Origin: Bacteroidales bacterium | Lineage (GTDB): Bacteria > Bacteroidota > Bacteroidia > Bacteroidales > UBA1402 | Direction of reading: 5' to 3' | DNA length: 64,000 bases | Assembly (NCBI GenBank): GCA_028709215.1 | Contig: JAQVXI010000003.1 | Coordinates: forward strand, 16,949-80,948 | Part shown: piece by piece, positions 1-9,199 of the stretch | Layout of the letters: each line of letters starts with the position of its first letter | Position numbering within the stretch: position 1 is the stretch's first letter | Made by a program: the position numbers and the translations under genes | Notes under the pieces: model-generated | The model's input: only the letters and a program-made list of their open reading frames with translations | What the model was told of the DNA's origin: nothing | Database searches by the model: none

Positions 1-207
1 ACACATTCTTCCAATTCACGAGCGCCAGCGAGTGACACATTAAAAAACGGAACGTTTTTTACACATTCTTCCCATTCACGAGCGCCAGCGAGTGACACAT
101 TAAAAAACGGAACGTTTTTTACACATTCTTCCCATTCACGAGCGCCAGCGAGTGACACATTAAAAAACGGAACGTTTTTTACACATTCTTCCCATTCACT
201 AGCGACA
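1..207. repeat. Tandem array of 60-base units with an internal hairpin
   Basis: Three complete 60-base units (1-60, 61-120, 121-180) follow each other without spacers. Units 2 and 3 are identical and unit 1 differs at one base (position 13). A fourth unit starts at 181 and degenerates after about 20-25 bases. Each unit ends with a perfect 8-bp inverted repeat (AAAAAACG, loop GAA, CGTTTTTT), which would look like a weak intrinsic terminator from either strand. The array touches the window edge, so more units may lie upstream. The repeat contains no open frame of note. Confidence 0.95.
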
Positions 208-215
208 TATAAAAA

Positions 216-253
216 ACAACTAAGATTTTAGTTGGAACTAAAGAATTAGTTGT
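216..253. promoter_or_regulatory. Nested palindromic operator, likely for the BlaI/MecI-type repressor
   Basis: Four alternating half-sites are visible: ACAACTAA (216-223), TTTAGTT (227-233), AACTAAA (236-242) and TTAGTTGT (246-253). The inner pair makes a perfect palindrome with a 2-base spacer and the outer pair a perfect 8-base inverted repeat around the same centre. BlaI/MecI repressors are known to bind such dyads as dimers and to repress their own operon. The element overlaps the promoter of the repressor gene, as expected for autoregulation. Binding is inferred. Confidence 0.7.
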
Positions 254-260
254 ATATTTG
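231..260 (+). promoter_or_regulatory. Promoter of the blaI/blaR1-like operon
   Basis: A -7 element TATATTTG (253-260) matches the Bacteroidota consensus TAnnTTTG. A TTG lies at 232-234, 18 bases upstream, as a -33 element. The predicted transcript starts about 17-20 bases before the ATG at 284. Both promoter elements are covered by the palindromic operator. Confidence 0.65.
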
Positions 261-283
261 CCGCAGCACACAACAACATAACC

Positions 284-655
284 ATGGAAAAAGAACTGAC
301 CCGAGTAGAACTTCAACTAATGAACATTCTATGGGATAAGAAAAAAGCCTTTGTCAACGACATCCTCGAGGAGCTTCCGGAACCCAAGCCGGCATACAAC
401 ACCATATCCACTTTTATGCGCATACTCGTAAATAAAGGCTTCGTTCAGTACACCACAAAAGGAAAAAGCCACGAGTACCATCCCAGCATAAGCAGAGAGC
501 AGTACCTAGACTTCTTTATGAACGGAATCAAAGAATCCTTTTTTAGCGGATCGTTTCATTCCATGATTTCTTTTTTTGCCAAAAAAGAATCGATGTCCCA
601 AAAAGAAATCGACCAACTGATGCAGATGTTACACGAAAATAAGCAAACTCCATGA
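284..655 (+). CDS. BlaI/MecI/CopY-family transcriptional repressor
   Basis: This 123-residue protein has the size and layout of BlaI/MecI repressors: an N-terminal winged helix (residues about 5-75, with the family-typical start LTRVELQLMNILWD and the segment YNTISTFMRILVNKGFV that forms the recognition helix and wing) and a short helical C-terminal dimerisation tail. Family members repress an operon encoding themselves and a membrane metalloprotease, and are inactivated by proteolysis when the sensor detects a signal. It overlaps the protease gene by four bases (ATGA), and its promoter carries a matching dyad, so the pair is a self-contained regulatory module. The targets beyond autoregulation are not evident from this window. 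A role in beta-lactam response is possible but not shown. Confidence 0.93.
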   Translation: MEKELTRVELQLMNILWDKKKAFVNDILEELPEPKPAYNTISTFMRILVNKGFVQYTTKGKSHEYHPSISREQYLDFFMNGIKESFFSGSFHSMISFFAKKESMSQKEIDQLMQMLHENKQTP

Positions 656-2538
656 TTCTTCTTAAATTCGTTTTGGCCTCTGCCGTTTTATGGGGGTTAT
701 ATCATGCATTCATCAAGAAACACGCAAGTTATAACCAATCCAGGGGCTATCTTATCGGTCTTTGCTTCATCAGCCTACTCATCAGTGTAACCCGAATCCC
801 AATCGGTACACCCGAGCCTAATATTCTTTGGGAAGAATCGGCCAACACCATTGGTCAAACAACGACACCATTGGTGGTCAAAAGCATTTCAACGCCGGTT
901 TCTCATACACCCAACCTACTCGATGCGACAAAACAAGTAGCAAACATCAACTATCCGACTCCAAAATTGCGGGAGATCGTGTTTGTCGTATACCTACTCG
1001 TATTTTTGCTCTTGTGTAGTAGACTTATTTACCAATACTTTTGGATACGGAGAATCGAGCGCAACACCAATAAAATACAGGAAAATGGAATCGGCATCGT
1101 TCGACATAAAAACATTCGAAGTCCGTTTTCGTTTGGAAGATCCATTTTTCTACCCGAACGATTGTCGGAAGAACGTTATCAAATCGTGGTTCAACACGAA
1201 GCGTGGCACATACACCACAAACATTTTATCGATGTTTTCATTCAGGAAATACTCACCTGTCTATTTTGGTTCAATCCCATTCAATGGATCATCCACAAAG
1301 ACCTTCGTAGCATTCACGAATATCAGGCAGACAGAAGTACGTTAAACAATCAAACGGATTTATATCAATACCAAACCATCATTCTCGAAGAAGTCATGGG
1401 ATCGCACATACGACTCGCCAATGGTTTCAACCAATCTTTTACCAAAAAACGCTTTTTACAAATGAAAAAACAAGAACCCAAACCCATGTCGGGCAAACAA
1501 AAAGGAATGCTCGCAATCCTCCTCTCGTGTATTTTTGCCGTATTCTGCTTTGTTCCCGGGCAAAGTCAGGAAATCACGATTGAAAAGATCGGTAACCTTC
1601 AGCTGGGCAACACAGTCAGCAACGAACAAGTATCCCTGTTGTTGGATTCGTTGGTCAAATCAGCAGACTCCCTGCTTCCTGTACTCAAAAAACTGGGGGA
1701 TGCAGAAAGCATTGAAGCGGGTGAAGACCTTGAAGAATTCTTCGACAAGATGGATCTGAAAGTAAACAATAAAACCATTCCAAAAGAAGAAATATTGAAG
1801 GAGATGCAAGGTGCGTTGAAACCGGAAGATTTTAAGCAAATGGAACGCTACATGCATCAGATTAAGATTGACCTCAACAATGGAACCGCTCAACCTCAGA
1901 TGGATTCCCTCAACGCAAATGCCCTTGAATTGGTCAAGAACTTTGCCGGATTGAACCTTGTACAAAAAATGGCTCCCATTATCCTAGAAAAAATGTTTGC
2001 CACGATGACAGAAACGGTCTTACCAAACAGCATCACTCAAACAAGCAAACGTGTTCAAACAAGCAAAGAAGAAGCGCCGAGGTTTGTAAACCCATATGCA
2101 AAACTAACCAAAAATCAAGTTGAATGGAGTAACGAACCCTTCGGAGAGATCTCTGTCGCATCCATTGAGCGTACTTCAGAGGAAACCATTGTCAAACTGA
2201 ATATTCCGGTATATGCCAATCAATGGATCCGTTTCAGCAACGGTTTTCAACTCATCGATCAGAAAAAAGGAGACCGATACATGATTCGAAGGGTCGAAAA
2301 TTTACCGTTTAACACGGAAATCTTCTTCCAAGATGTCAATCAACAAATGTTGATTGCTACGCTGATTTTCCCACCCATCAAACGAAGAACAAAAATAATC
2401 GACATCGTGGAGGTTCTGAATCCGAAGAAAGAAGCAATCGAAGGCAACATCGGCTGGTCCTTTCGGAACATTGAAGTCTCTGACTACAAACCCGGAGCCA
2501 CTCGAAAAAATGCAAAATCAGTAGAAGTCTACTATTAA
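652..2538 (+). CDS. BlaR1-like M56 family membrane metallopeptidase (sensor)
   Basis: The 628-residue protein starts with membrane helices (about 1-50 and 105-130) and carries the zinc protease motif HEAWH with His182, Glu183 and His186, preceded by the family-typical stretch SPFSFGRSIFLP. Another helix lies near residues 283-303. The remaining 320 or so residues are predicted periplasmic. In known BlaR1/MecR1 sensors this part is a penicillin-binding domain. Here I see no SxxK or KTG arrangement of such a domain, so the ligand is probably something else. On signal, the protease is expected to lead to loss of the partner repressor encoded immediately upstream. The start overlaps the repressor stop, suggesting translational coupling. 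The gene ends just before a strong palindromic terminator. Confidence 0.9.
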   Translation: MILLKFVLASAVLWGLYHAFIKKHASYNQSRGYLIGLCFISLLISVTRIPIGTPEPNILWEESANTIGQTTTPLVVKSISTPVSHTPNLLDATKQVANINYPTPKLREIVFVVYLLVFLLLCSRLIYQYFWIRRIERNTNKIQENGIGIVRHKNIRSPFSFGRSIFLPERLSEERYQIVVQHEAWHIHHKHFIDVFIQEILTCLFWFNPIQWIIHKDLRSIHEYQADRSTLNNQTDLYQYQTIILEEVMGSHIRLANGFNQSFTKKRFLQMKKQEPKPMSGKQKGMLAILLSCIFAVFCFVPGQSQEITIEKIGNLQLGNTVSNEQVSLLLDSLVKSADSLLPVLKKLGDAESIEAGEDLEEFFDKMDLKVNNKTIPKEEILKEMQGALKPEDFKQMERYMHQIKIDLNNGTAQPQMDSLNANALELVKNFAGLNLVQKMAPIILEKMFATMTETVLPNSITQTSKRVQTSKEEAPRFVNPYAKLTKNQVEWSNEPFGEISVASIERTSEETIVKLNIPVYANQWIRFSNGFQLIDQKKGDRYMIRRVENLPFNTEIFFQDVNQQMLIATLIFPPIKRRTKIIDIVEVLNPKKEAIEGNIGWSFRNIEVSDYKPGATRKNAKSVEVYY

Positions 2539-2546
2539 CTTGAAAC

Positions 2547-2568
2547 GGGCGTGTCGTACGACACGCCC
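2547..2568. terminator. Bidirectional terminator hairpin between convergent operons
   Basis: A perfect 22-base palindrome (GGGCGTGTCGT and its complement) sits between the convergent ends of the protease gene and the last SusD gene. It is followed on the plus strand by ATTTCTTT. The U-tract is weak, so termination may be only partly intrinsic. Confidence 0.75.
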
Positions 2569-2582
2569 ATTTCTTTAAAGAA

Positions 2583-4496
2583 CTACCATTGTGGATTTTG
2601 TAACAACTTGGGATTAATTTTAATTTGATCCGAAGGGATAGGCTGTAAATAGTTTTTCATCGAGAATTTTCTATTGGAAGCCTGCTCTGTGATTAATGCT
2701 CCCGCCTTAGTAGCAACGATTCCTGAATAAGAGGAAATCGGGACATCCGTTTGGGTGATTGTTGCTGAACTGTAAGAAGAGGCATTGTATACCGGGCTGC
2801 TCGTGTTCGGATTAACAAAGGTCTTATATTCCGTTGGAGTACCCAAATAATCAATATACAAACCACATACCGGTTTGTTACCCAGCTCTTCATCGGCAAT
2901 ACCCCAACGACACAAATCGCTGATCCGATGTCCTTCACCATGCAATTCCAATGCGCGTTCACGTCGAATCTCTCCAAGCAGTGTTAAATCAGCATACGGA
3001 GCAATCAATGCATTGGTTAATCGGGCAACACCGGCACGAGTACGTACATGGTTGATGGAATAATCCAAATCTACATCTGAAATAACTCCACTGCCCAATT
3101 CACAGACCGCTTCCGCGTAAATCAAGTAAATCTCAGCCAAACGAATGTGCATATAATCCGCAGATTCTTCGTTATCACTTCGTTGGTTGCTTTCTGTTCC
3201 AAATTTACGACTGGTATAGCCTCCATTTCCGGTTAAGTTTGGATAATATTGATACGTCGCACCCGCAAGTGAAGTTATATCCGTTGAGTAATTTGCACCC
3301 GTGTTGTATTTGAGATAGCCCCAATACCAATTTCCGGGCTTATGAACCAATGCAGTTAAGCGATGATCTCGATTTTCAAATTCTGAAGTCATGGTCGAAT
3401 ACCCTTGAAACTGAGATGAGTGCTGAATAGGAAGCCCATCGGTACACAGATACATATCCATCAGTTTTCGAGTCACACCAGCCGGTTTGGTATGCGTCAG
3501 GTTGGTACCCCCTTTTCTATAAGTATAATCGTAGACGCTTCTAAAGATGGCTTCGTGGTTACTCGACTTGGTTAGCCCGTTCGGATTGGATTGAGCATCT
3601 TCCAAATTAAACAAATAAAAGCAACTTGTATTCTTATACATCGCTTTATTGGCTACAGCATCGCTGCTCACTTCATCAACGCCGTTCCAAAGTGAGAATT
3701 GTGCGTCATCAATAATCTCCTTTGCAAGATTTTTGGCCATCGTCAAATATTCGTTCGCTTTAAGGGCATCATATCTGGCTGTTCCTGCACCGATTGTTGT
3801 TCCATCACCATCGGTCGACGTACCGTTGTACTTTTCCCAAGTCCCTTCGTACAAACACACACGTGCTTTGAAGGCTTTAGCAGCCTCTAAGGTGACTTTT
3901 CCATTATTACCGGTTGAAGCTTTCGTCACATTTGCCCGGTCCAACTTTGCTATGGCGCTATCCAAATCAAGAACAATTTGTTCGACGACTTGATAGCGAG
4001 AAGCACGAGGGCCCCAAACAACATCCGAATTGGTTTGGGTGACCGTGTTGGCAATTGGAACACCACCAAAACGTTTCAACAGAAAGAAATGCTGCCAAGC
4101 ACGAAAGAACAAAGCCTGTCCGGTAGGTCCTTCAATACTGGCTTTGTCTTCAAAAACCTCGGCCTTTGACAAATAGACATTAATATGCCTCAACCAACTG
4201 TAGGCCTGATTCCAATAGGCATCGGCAGAAGGAACCGTGTTGATCCCACTTCCCAACGCGTCTTGAATGGAGTTGATGTCTGAACCATAATCAAAACTGA
4301 TGGGATAGGTTGTATTCCCATTCCAGGCATACACACAGGTATGTAGATAGTCTGCATTCGCCTGAAATTGCGACGCATTTTTAAAATAGGTAGATTCACT
4401 CAAATAGGCCTCCGGTGTTTTATCCAGGAATCCTTCCTGGCAGCTGTACAAGGACGCAGCGACAAGTACGACCGAATATATTTTTTTTAACTTCAT
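2583..4496 (-). CDS. SusD/RagB-family outer-membrane glycan-binding lipoprotein (third pair)
   Basis: This 637-residue protein has a lipoprotein signal ending in SLYSC with the lipid cysteine at about residue 19, followed by the acidic start of mature SusD proteins (QEGFLDKTPEAYLSESTYF). The C-terminal third contains the family signature ADYMHIRLAEIYLIYAEAV and ends with the usual LQPIPSDQIKINP..QNPQW segment. SusD proteins sit as a lid on the SusC transporter at the cell surface and bind the glycan before import. It follows its SusC partner after 27 bases and is the last gene of the 30-kb minus-strand run. At 637 residues it is larger than most SusD proteins, which suggests extra surface loops. 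The glycan bound is unknown. Confidence 0.96.
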   Translation of the reverse strand: MKLKKIYSVVLVAASLYSCQEGFLDKTPEAYLSESTYFKNASQFQANADYLHTCVYAWNGNTTYPISFDYGSDINSIQDALGSGINTVPSADAYWNQAYSWLRHINVYLSKAEVFEDKASIEGPTGQALFFRAWQHFFLLKRFGGVPIANTVTQTNSDVVWGPRASRYQVVEQIVLDLDSAIAKLDRANVTKASTGNNGKVTLEAAKAFKARVCLYEGTWEKYNGTSTDGDGTTIGAGTARYDALKANEYLTMAKNLAKEIIDDAQFSLWNGVDEVSSDAVANKAMYKNTSCFYLFNLEDAQSNPNGLTKSSNHEAIFRSVYDYTYRKGGTNLTHTKPAGVTRKLMDMYLCTDGLPIQHSSQFQGYSTMTSEFENRDHRLTALVHKPGNWYWGYLKYNTGANYSTDITSLAGATYQYYPNLTGNGGYTSRKFGTESNQRSDNEESADYMHIRLAEIYLIYAEAVCELGSGVISDVDLDYSINHVRTRAGVARLTNALIAPYADLTLLGEIRRERALELHGEGHRISDLCRWGIADEELGNKPVCGLYIDYLGTPTEYKTFVNPNTSSPVYNASSYSSATITQTDVPISSYSGIVATKAGALITEQASNRKFSMKNYLQPIPSDQIKINPKLLQNPQW

Positions 4497-4523
4497 AGTT
4501 GTAAGATTTTAAGTGGAATGAAT

Positions 4524-7500
4524 TTAGAAACGAACATCTACGCCCAAGGATACCGTGCGTGCAAAAACATCAACATTGCCTTGACCAGTTTTTGTGTTGC
4601 TTTCCGGATCAAATCCGTCTTTGACATTGTGAAACTCAAACAAGTTGTCACCGGACATCCAAACACGTGCATTAGAGATACCGATTTTATTGATCAGCGT
4701 TGTAGGCAACGTATATCCCAACACAATATTTTTCATTCGCAAATAGGATACATTGGTCACATTGAGATCATTAACCCAGGCATAGTTCCAATTGTTTCGC
4801 TGTCCATTTCGTGTCATAACAGGATAGGCAGCATTGGGATTTTCGACCGTCCAGGTGTTTCCCAAAAATGTGCGGTTTTGATTGGTCCAACCCCAGCGGA
4901 ATGGAGCAGACATTTGGTCAGTACGTACGATATTTTGCTGTCCCACACCCTGAAGGAAGAACGTTAGATCGAAACTTTTATACGATGCTCCTACGTTAAA
5001 TCCCATCGTATAATGCGGATTGGCATCTCCAAGATAGTCCAAATCATCCGTTGTGATTTTTCCGTCCTGACTCAAATCGACTTTTCTAACACAACCGGGA
5101 ATCAAGCGATTGACCGTTCCACTGGGAGGGATGATGGATCCTGCTCCTCCGACGGCGGTATAATAATCGGTCACCTCTTGTTCGTTTTGAAGATATCCAT
5201 CCGTACGATACACATAAATCGAATTGATGGGCTTGCCTTCGATGATTGCATTCACTCCCGGATTATAGACGGTTTTTCCAGGATAACTGGTCACTTCCGT
5301 TCGTGCATCCGAAAGAGAGGCTCCCACGTAATAGGATAGATCGGAGGTGATTTTATCCCTCCAATTCAGCTCAAGTTCAAAACCTTTTGCGGTAAAGTTA
5401 CCGTCGTTCGTTTGAGGAGCGGTTGCACCAAGCACCGATGGATATACGACATTAATGAGCATTCCTTTGTTCTGACGAACGAAGTAATCAAAAGCGCCGG
5501 ACAAGCGATTGTTCAAAAAAGCATAATCGACACCAAAGTTGCTGGTTGCAACTCGTTCCCATGTGCGATCCCGGCTGGTCATTGCAGCAACGTACGCAGT
5601 CGAGGACTGAGCCGGCGAACTTCCAAAAACGGTTGTTCCCAACGTGATGTTAGAGATATAATCGTAGTTACCGATACCGGACAAAGAACCGGTTTCTCCA
5701 TAAGAGGCACGAATCTTTAAATTATCAAAGACATTCCAATTGTTTATCAGATCAAACTGAGTCAACCGAACGCCTGCTGAGAATCCAACAAAGTCCGCCC
5801 ATCTGTTTTCAGGAGCTAGCTTGGATGAACCATCACGACGATAGATGGCTTCTAACAAATAGGTTTCGTTGTAATCGTAATTCAATTTTGCCAAATAGGA
5901 AATCATACTCCAAGACCAAGCGTTCCCGGAGTTGTCATCATAGGCAGCATCACCGGTATTGATTGCATTCAGATGATCATCAAGCATGTACGAACGTTTG
6001 CCATACAGATCATGAAAATTCTCTTCTTCAGCCGTAACACCTCCCAATAAAGCCAATGTATTCAGACCCATTTTTCTGTTGTAGTTTGCAAACAAACCAT
6101 AGGTAGAATATACGTTGTTTGCGTAAGTGTAAGCTACGGATGTTCCACTCAAAGGTGTTTGGTAAAAAATATTATTGGGTTTCTGTGTTTCTCCGTCCCA
6201 ATCATACATGGTTATTGTAGTGGCACGAACCATCCGATAGCCATCGCGTTCCTTGACGTTGGCATTTGCTGTAATGGTGAGTCCTTTTAAGGCGTCAACC
6301 ATTCCCATGTCAAGGGTCACTTTACCACCCAGTCGAAATAAGCGCTCTGTATTATCCGTTCGACCGCCTTCTTTCATCTTAGCCAAAAGGTTGTTGGATC
6401 CAAAAGCATCATAAAACTGCCCCTTCTCGTTGTACATTGGAAAGATGAAAAAATCCTGAATGCCATGCCCCACCCCATTGGTTGGAGTGCTGACTAAACG
6501 CTTATCGTACGAAAGATTTAACTCCGCTTTGATCCATTTGTTTACATCGTAGTCCACATTGGTTCGAAAGTTCATTTTTTCCGTTCCGTCGTATACAAAT
6601 TTGACCAAAGATCGATCCTTGGCAAATCCGATGGAAGATAACACGCGAACCTTATCCGATCCTCCGGAAACAGTGACGTTGTGATCCTGCCCCCATGTGT
6701 TGCCATATACAAAATCAAACTGATTGGAGTACTCATCACGAGGATCCAGATATAACTTACCATCTTCTCTCCAGGTAGGCAAACCTTGTGCCAACGTATT
6801 GTACACATCTCCTGTAAACAGCCACCAGTTATTGAGCGAACCGGACGCAACGGCATCGTTTTTATTGGCCTCTACGTTCATTTGTGCCCACTCCTGACCG
6901 GAAGCAACCGGAAAACGATTGCCCACAATATTCTGATGCACACTACCGGTGTAACTTACCTGGACTTTTTCTGCTTTTCCCCGTTTTGTTGTGACCAAAA
7001 TAACCCCACCGGCAGCACGAGTTCCATAAATGGAGGCTGCTGCGTCTTTCAAAACAGATACGTTATCAATATCTTTGGGATTAATTTGAGACAACTCCCA
7101 CTGATAGGCTTCGATTCCATCAATAATAATCATTGGATTCACAGCATTGACCGATACGCCGCCGCGTAAGGTAATCGACGTGTTTTCATTGCCGGGACGC
7201 GAGGACGTACGTGTAATGGTCAAGCCGGGGATCGTCCCTTGCAAAGCGGTAGCCACGTTGGTAGACGCTTTGCCTCTCAGTACATTATCTCCACGTACTT
7301 GTGCCACCGCGCCTGTCACCGTTGTCTTCTTTTGTGTGCCGTAGCCCACAACGACAACTTCATCCAACAATTCAACGTCTTCCAGCAATTGAATTTCAAG
7401 AAAACTTCGATTTCCGACCGAAACCTCTTGCGTGATGTAACCCAGATACGAGACAAGCAAAACCTGAGTAGGCCTGGCTTGAATACTAAAAGCTCCCGCC

Positions 7501-7697
7501 AAATTGGTTACAGTACCGGTAGAGGTACCCTTGACTTGGATACTGGCACCAATAATCGGTTCACCCGAGGTATCGACGACTTTACCGGAAAGGGTAGCCT
7601 GTGCAAAAGAATGCAACGAAACCACCATAAACAACAACATCAAAGAGCTCCTGAAGACATTGACTCTTTGATGAAAAGAACCCAACAGTTTTTTCAT
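4524..7697 (-). CDS. SusC/RagA-family TonB-dependent transporter (third pair)
   Basis: The 1057-residue protein has a signal peptide (about 1-32), a carboxypeptidase-regulatory-like domain (about 35-110, GKVVDTSGEPIIGASIQVKG), the SusC-typical box DEVVVVGYGTQKK, a plug domain (about 125-245, containing the motif IDNVSVLKDAAASIYGTRAAGG) and a 22-strand barrel ending in a terminal phenylalanine, as needed for outer-membrane insertion. It imports oligosaccharides with energy from TonB. It precedes its SusD partner. It starts 71 bases after the GH28-like gene on the same strand. That gap holds a GTATATATAC palindrome but no clear TAnnTTTG promoter, so read-through from the upstream genes is likely. 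Confidence 0.97.
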   Translation of the reverse strand: MKKLLGSFHQRVNVFRSSLMLLFMVVSLHSFAQATLSGKVVDTSGEPIIGASIQVKGTSTGTVTNLAGAFSIQARPTQVLLVSYLGYITQEVSVGNRSFLEIQLLEDVELLDEVVVVGYGTQKKTTVTGAVAQVRGDNVLRGKASTNVATALQGTIPGLTITRTSSRPGNENTSITLRGGVSVNAVNPMIIIDGIEAYQWELSQINPKDIDNVSVLKDAAASIYGTRAAGGVILVTTKRGKAEKVQVSYTGSVHQNIVGNRFPVASGQEWAQMNVEANKNDAVASGSLNNWWLFTGDVYNTLAQGLPTWREDGKLYLDPRDEYSNQFDFVYGNTWGQDHNVTVSGGSDKVRVLSSIGFAKDRSLVKFVYDGTEKMNFRTNVDYDVNKWIKAELNLSYDKRLVSTPTNGVGHGIQDFFIFPMYNEKGQFYDAFGSNNLLAKMKEGGRTDNTERLFRLGGKVTLDMGMVDALKGLTITANANVKERDGYRMVRATTITMYDWDGETQKPNNIFYQTPLSGTSVAYTYANNVYSTYGLFANYNRKMGLNTLALLGGVTAEEENFHDLYGKRSYMLDDHLNAINTGDAAYDDNSGNAWSWSMISYLAKLNYDYNETYLLEAIYRRDGSSKLAPENRWADFVGFSAGVRLTQFDLINNWNVFDNLKIRASYGETGSLSGIGNYDYISNITLGTTVFGSSPAQSSTAYVAAMTSRDRTWERVATSNFGVDYAFLNNRLSGAFDYFVRQNKGMLINVVYPSVLGATAPQTNDGNFTAKGFELELNWRDKITSDLSYYVGASLSDARTEVTSYPGKTVYNPGVNAIIEGKPINSIYVYRTDGYLQNEQEVTDYYTAVGGAGSIIPPSGTVNRLIPGCVRKVDLSQDGKITTDDLDYLGDANPHYTMGFNVGASYKSFDLTFFLQGVGQQNIVRTDQMSAPFRWGWTNQNRTFLGNTWTVENPNAAYPVMTRNGQRNNWNYAWVNDLNVTNVSYLRMKNIVLGYTLPTTLINKIGISNARVWMSGDNLFEFHNVKDGFDPESNTKTGQGNVDVFARTVSLGVDVRF

Positions 7698-7768
7698 GAT
7701 TAAAAGGTTTAAGATTTAAAGTCTTTTGTATATATACGAACATAAACCCAATACCCCCCATCTGAAAT

Positions 7769-9199
7769 TTATTCTTTTTTTGCGTTTATTATGAATTTTA
7801 CATTTTCTACGTGCTCGCCGATATAAAAGCGTGCCATGTCGCCGGTTTTAAACCAAGCGGGCTTGTTGGGCATGTCGTCATAAATCGGTTCGCCGTTGAT
7901 GATCAGATTTTCAAACACAATGTTCTTCACTTTGCGTTCGCTGTTGTAACCGGAAAGAATGGAAAGCTCCGCATTCGATCCATTGTAGGTGATGTTTTTG
8001 AAATAGATATCCTCAATCCCACGACCGGGAGCGGTACAATACTTTTCGTTGTAAAAAATACGAAGATTGACCAATTGGCCTTGGCGGAAATCCTCAATTC
8101 GAATATCCTCAAACCGAACGTTTCGAATCAAATTGTTGTCACCCGCATTGATGGCCAGGCAACCTTGATAATCCACTTGAACTTCCTTGTGGTCGAGTAT
8201 GTCGATGTTGCGATACACGACGTCTTCAATCACCTCCGGGTTATCTGTGTTTCCGTGAATCCCAATAAAGATGGGGTGTGCCACGTCTGCCCAAAGGGTT
8301 GAGTTTTGCATGAGAATGTTTTTGCAACCGCCCACAAATCCCTTGCGGGTAGCATATACGGTGGTACAATCATCGGAGTTGCGACAAAAAACACGATCAA
8401 AAAGCACATGATTGCTGGCAAAGACATTCAGCCCATCTCCCCAGCCATAATAGCTGATGCTTTTCACATTGCGTAAGGTTACTGAGTCAGAACCACCTGT
8501 AGCACATTGGGTGAAAAACAAGCCTTCAACAGAGACATTCCGAGAATTGGCAATGTGTATACCCATCTTAACCGTATGTTCGATCATTCCACGACCCACA
8601 ACGTGTACATCGCGTACGTTATGGATCAATAGCTGACCGCGTAAAATGGCACTACCATCGACATAAACGGTTTTTCCGGAAGGTATCTCGATTTTATTTT
8701 CCGCAAATTCATGCATTCCCGGGCCAAAATAGATCACGTTGGGATCGTTTTTGTCGGGAACCTGCTTCAAGATTGGGTTGGCAAAAAGATGCAAATTGTG
8801 AAAAATGTCACCATTAACCTCGATGGACAGGTTTGATGGCTCAGACAAAACAAATCGAAGTTCATTGCCTTGAATACGGGGTTGGATCCCATACGACAAG
8901 GGGCGAATACGGGCATCGTTGATGCGGCCCTTGTTGTGGGTAATCCACACTTCAACGTTCCCTTCAAAGTCAAAAAAAGCCATGGAAGACGCTTCCACAA
9001 CGTGTTTGATCCCACGCACCTCATCGACTTTAACCAAATGGGATGGGATTTCTTTCCAATCTTGACCCAATGTACGCACCTTGACCGTAAAGTCGTTGTT
9101 TAACAGTGCTCCCTGCGGTGCCGGATACGTTACCAATTGCGCAGACGCGAAAATCGATCGCATACAGAAAAGCAGTCCAAACCAAGTCTTCTTATTCAT
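7769..9199 (-). CDS. Secreted right-handed beta-helix glycoside hydrolase, GH28/GH49-like (copy 1)
   Basis: I place the start at the ATG ending at 9199 (MNKKTWFGLL), which gives a normal signal peptide; the longer frame from 9223 adds eight residues inside the preceding gene. The mature protein has an N-terminal beta-sandwich (about 20-150, with EVNGDIFHNLHLFANP) followed by a parallel beta-helix. Catalytic candidates are Asp in WGDGLNV (about residue 254) and the Asp pair in NSDDC (about 276), the spacing and pairing seen in clan GH-N enzymes (GH28 polygalacturonases, GH49 dextranases). It probably cleaves a uronic-acid or related backbone. A paralogue with the same layout lies two genes upstream (10528-11922). 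Its start overlaps the stop of the beta-helix lipoprotein gene in ATGAATAA, so the two are translationally coupled. Confidence 0.85.
   Translation of the reverse strand: MNKKTWFGLLFCMRSIFASAQLVTYPAPQGALLNNDFTVKVRTLGQDWKEIPSHLVKVDEVRGIKHVVEASSMAFFDFEGNVEVWITHNKGRINDARIRPLSYGIQPRIQGNELRFVLSEPSNLSIEVNGDIFHNLHLFANPILKQVPDKNDPNVIYFGPGMHEFAENKIEIPSGKTVYVDGSAILRGQLLIHNVRDVHVVGRGMIEHTVKMGIHIANSRNVSVEGLFFTQCATGGSDSVTLRNVKSISYYGWGDGLNVFASNHVLFDRVFCRNSDDCTTVYATRKGFVGGCKNILMQNSTLWADVAHPIFIGIHGNTDNPEVIEDVVYRNIDILDHKEVQVDYQGCLAINAGDNNLIRNVRFEDIRIEDFRQGQLVNLRIFYNEKYCTAPGRGIEDIYFKNITYNGSNAELSILSGYNSERKVKNIVFENLIINGEPIYDDMPNKPAWFKTGDMARFYIGEHVENVKFIINAKKE

Noticed and set aside
1-207. Could the direct repeats be a CRISPR array?
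   Set aside because: The 60-base units are contiguous and nearly identical along their whole length, with no variable spacers and no cas genes nearby. This is a simple tandem repeat.
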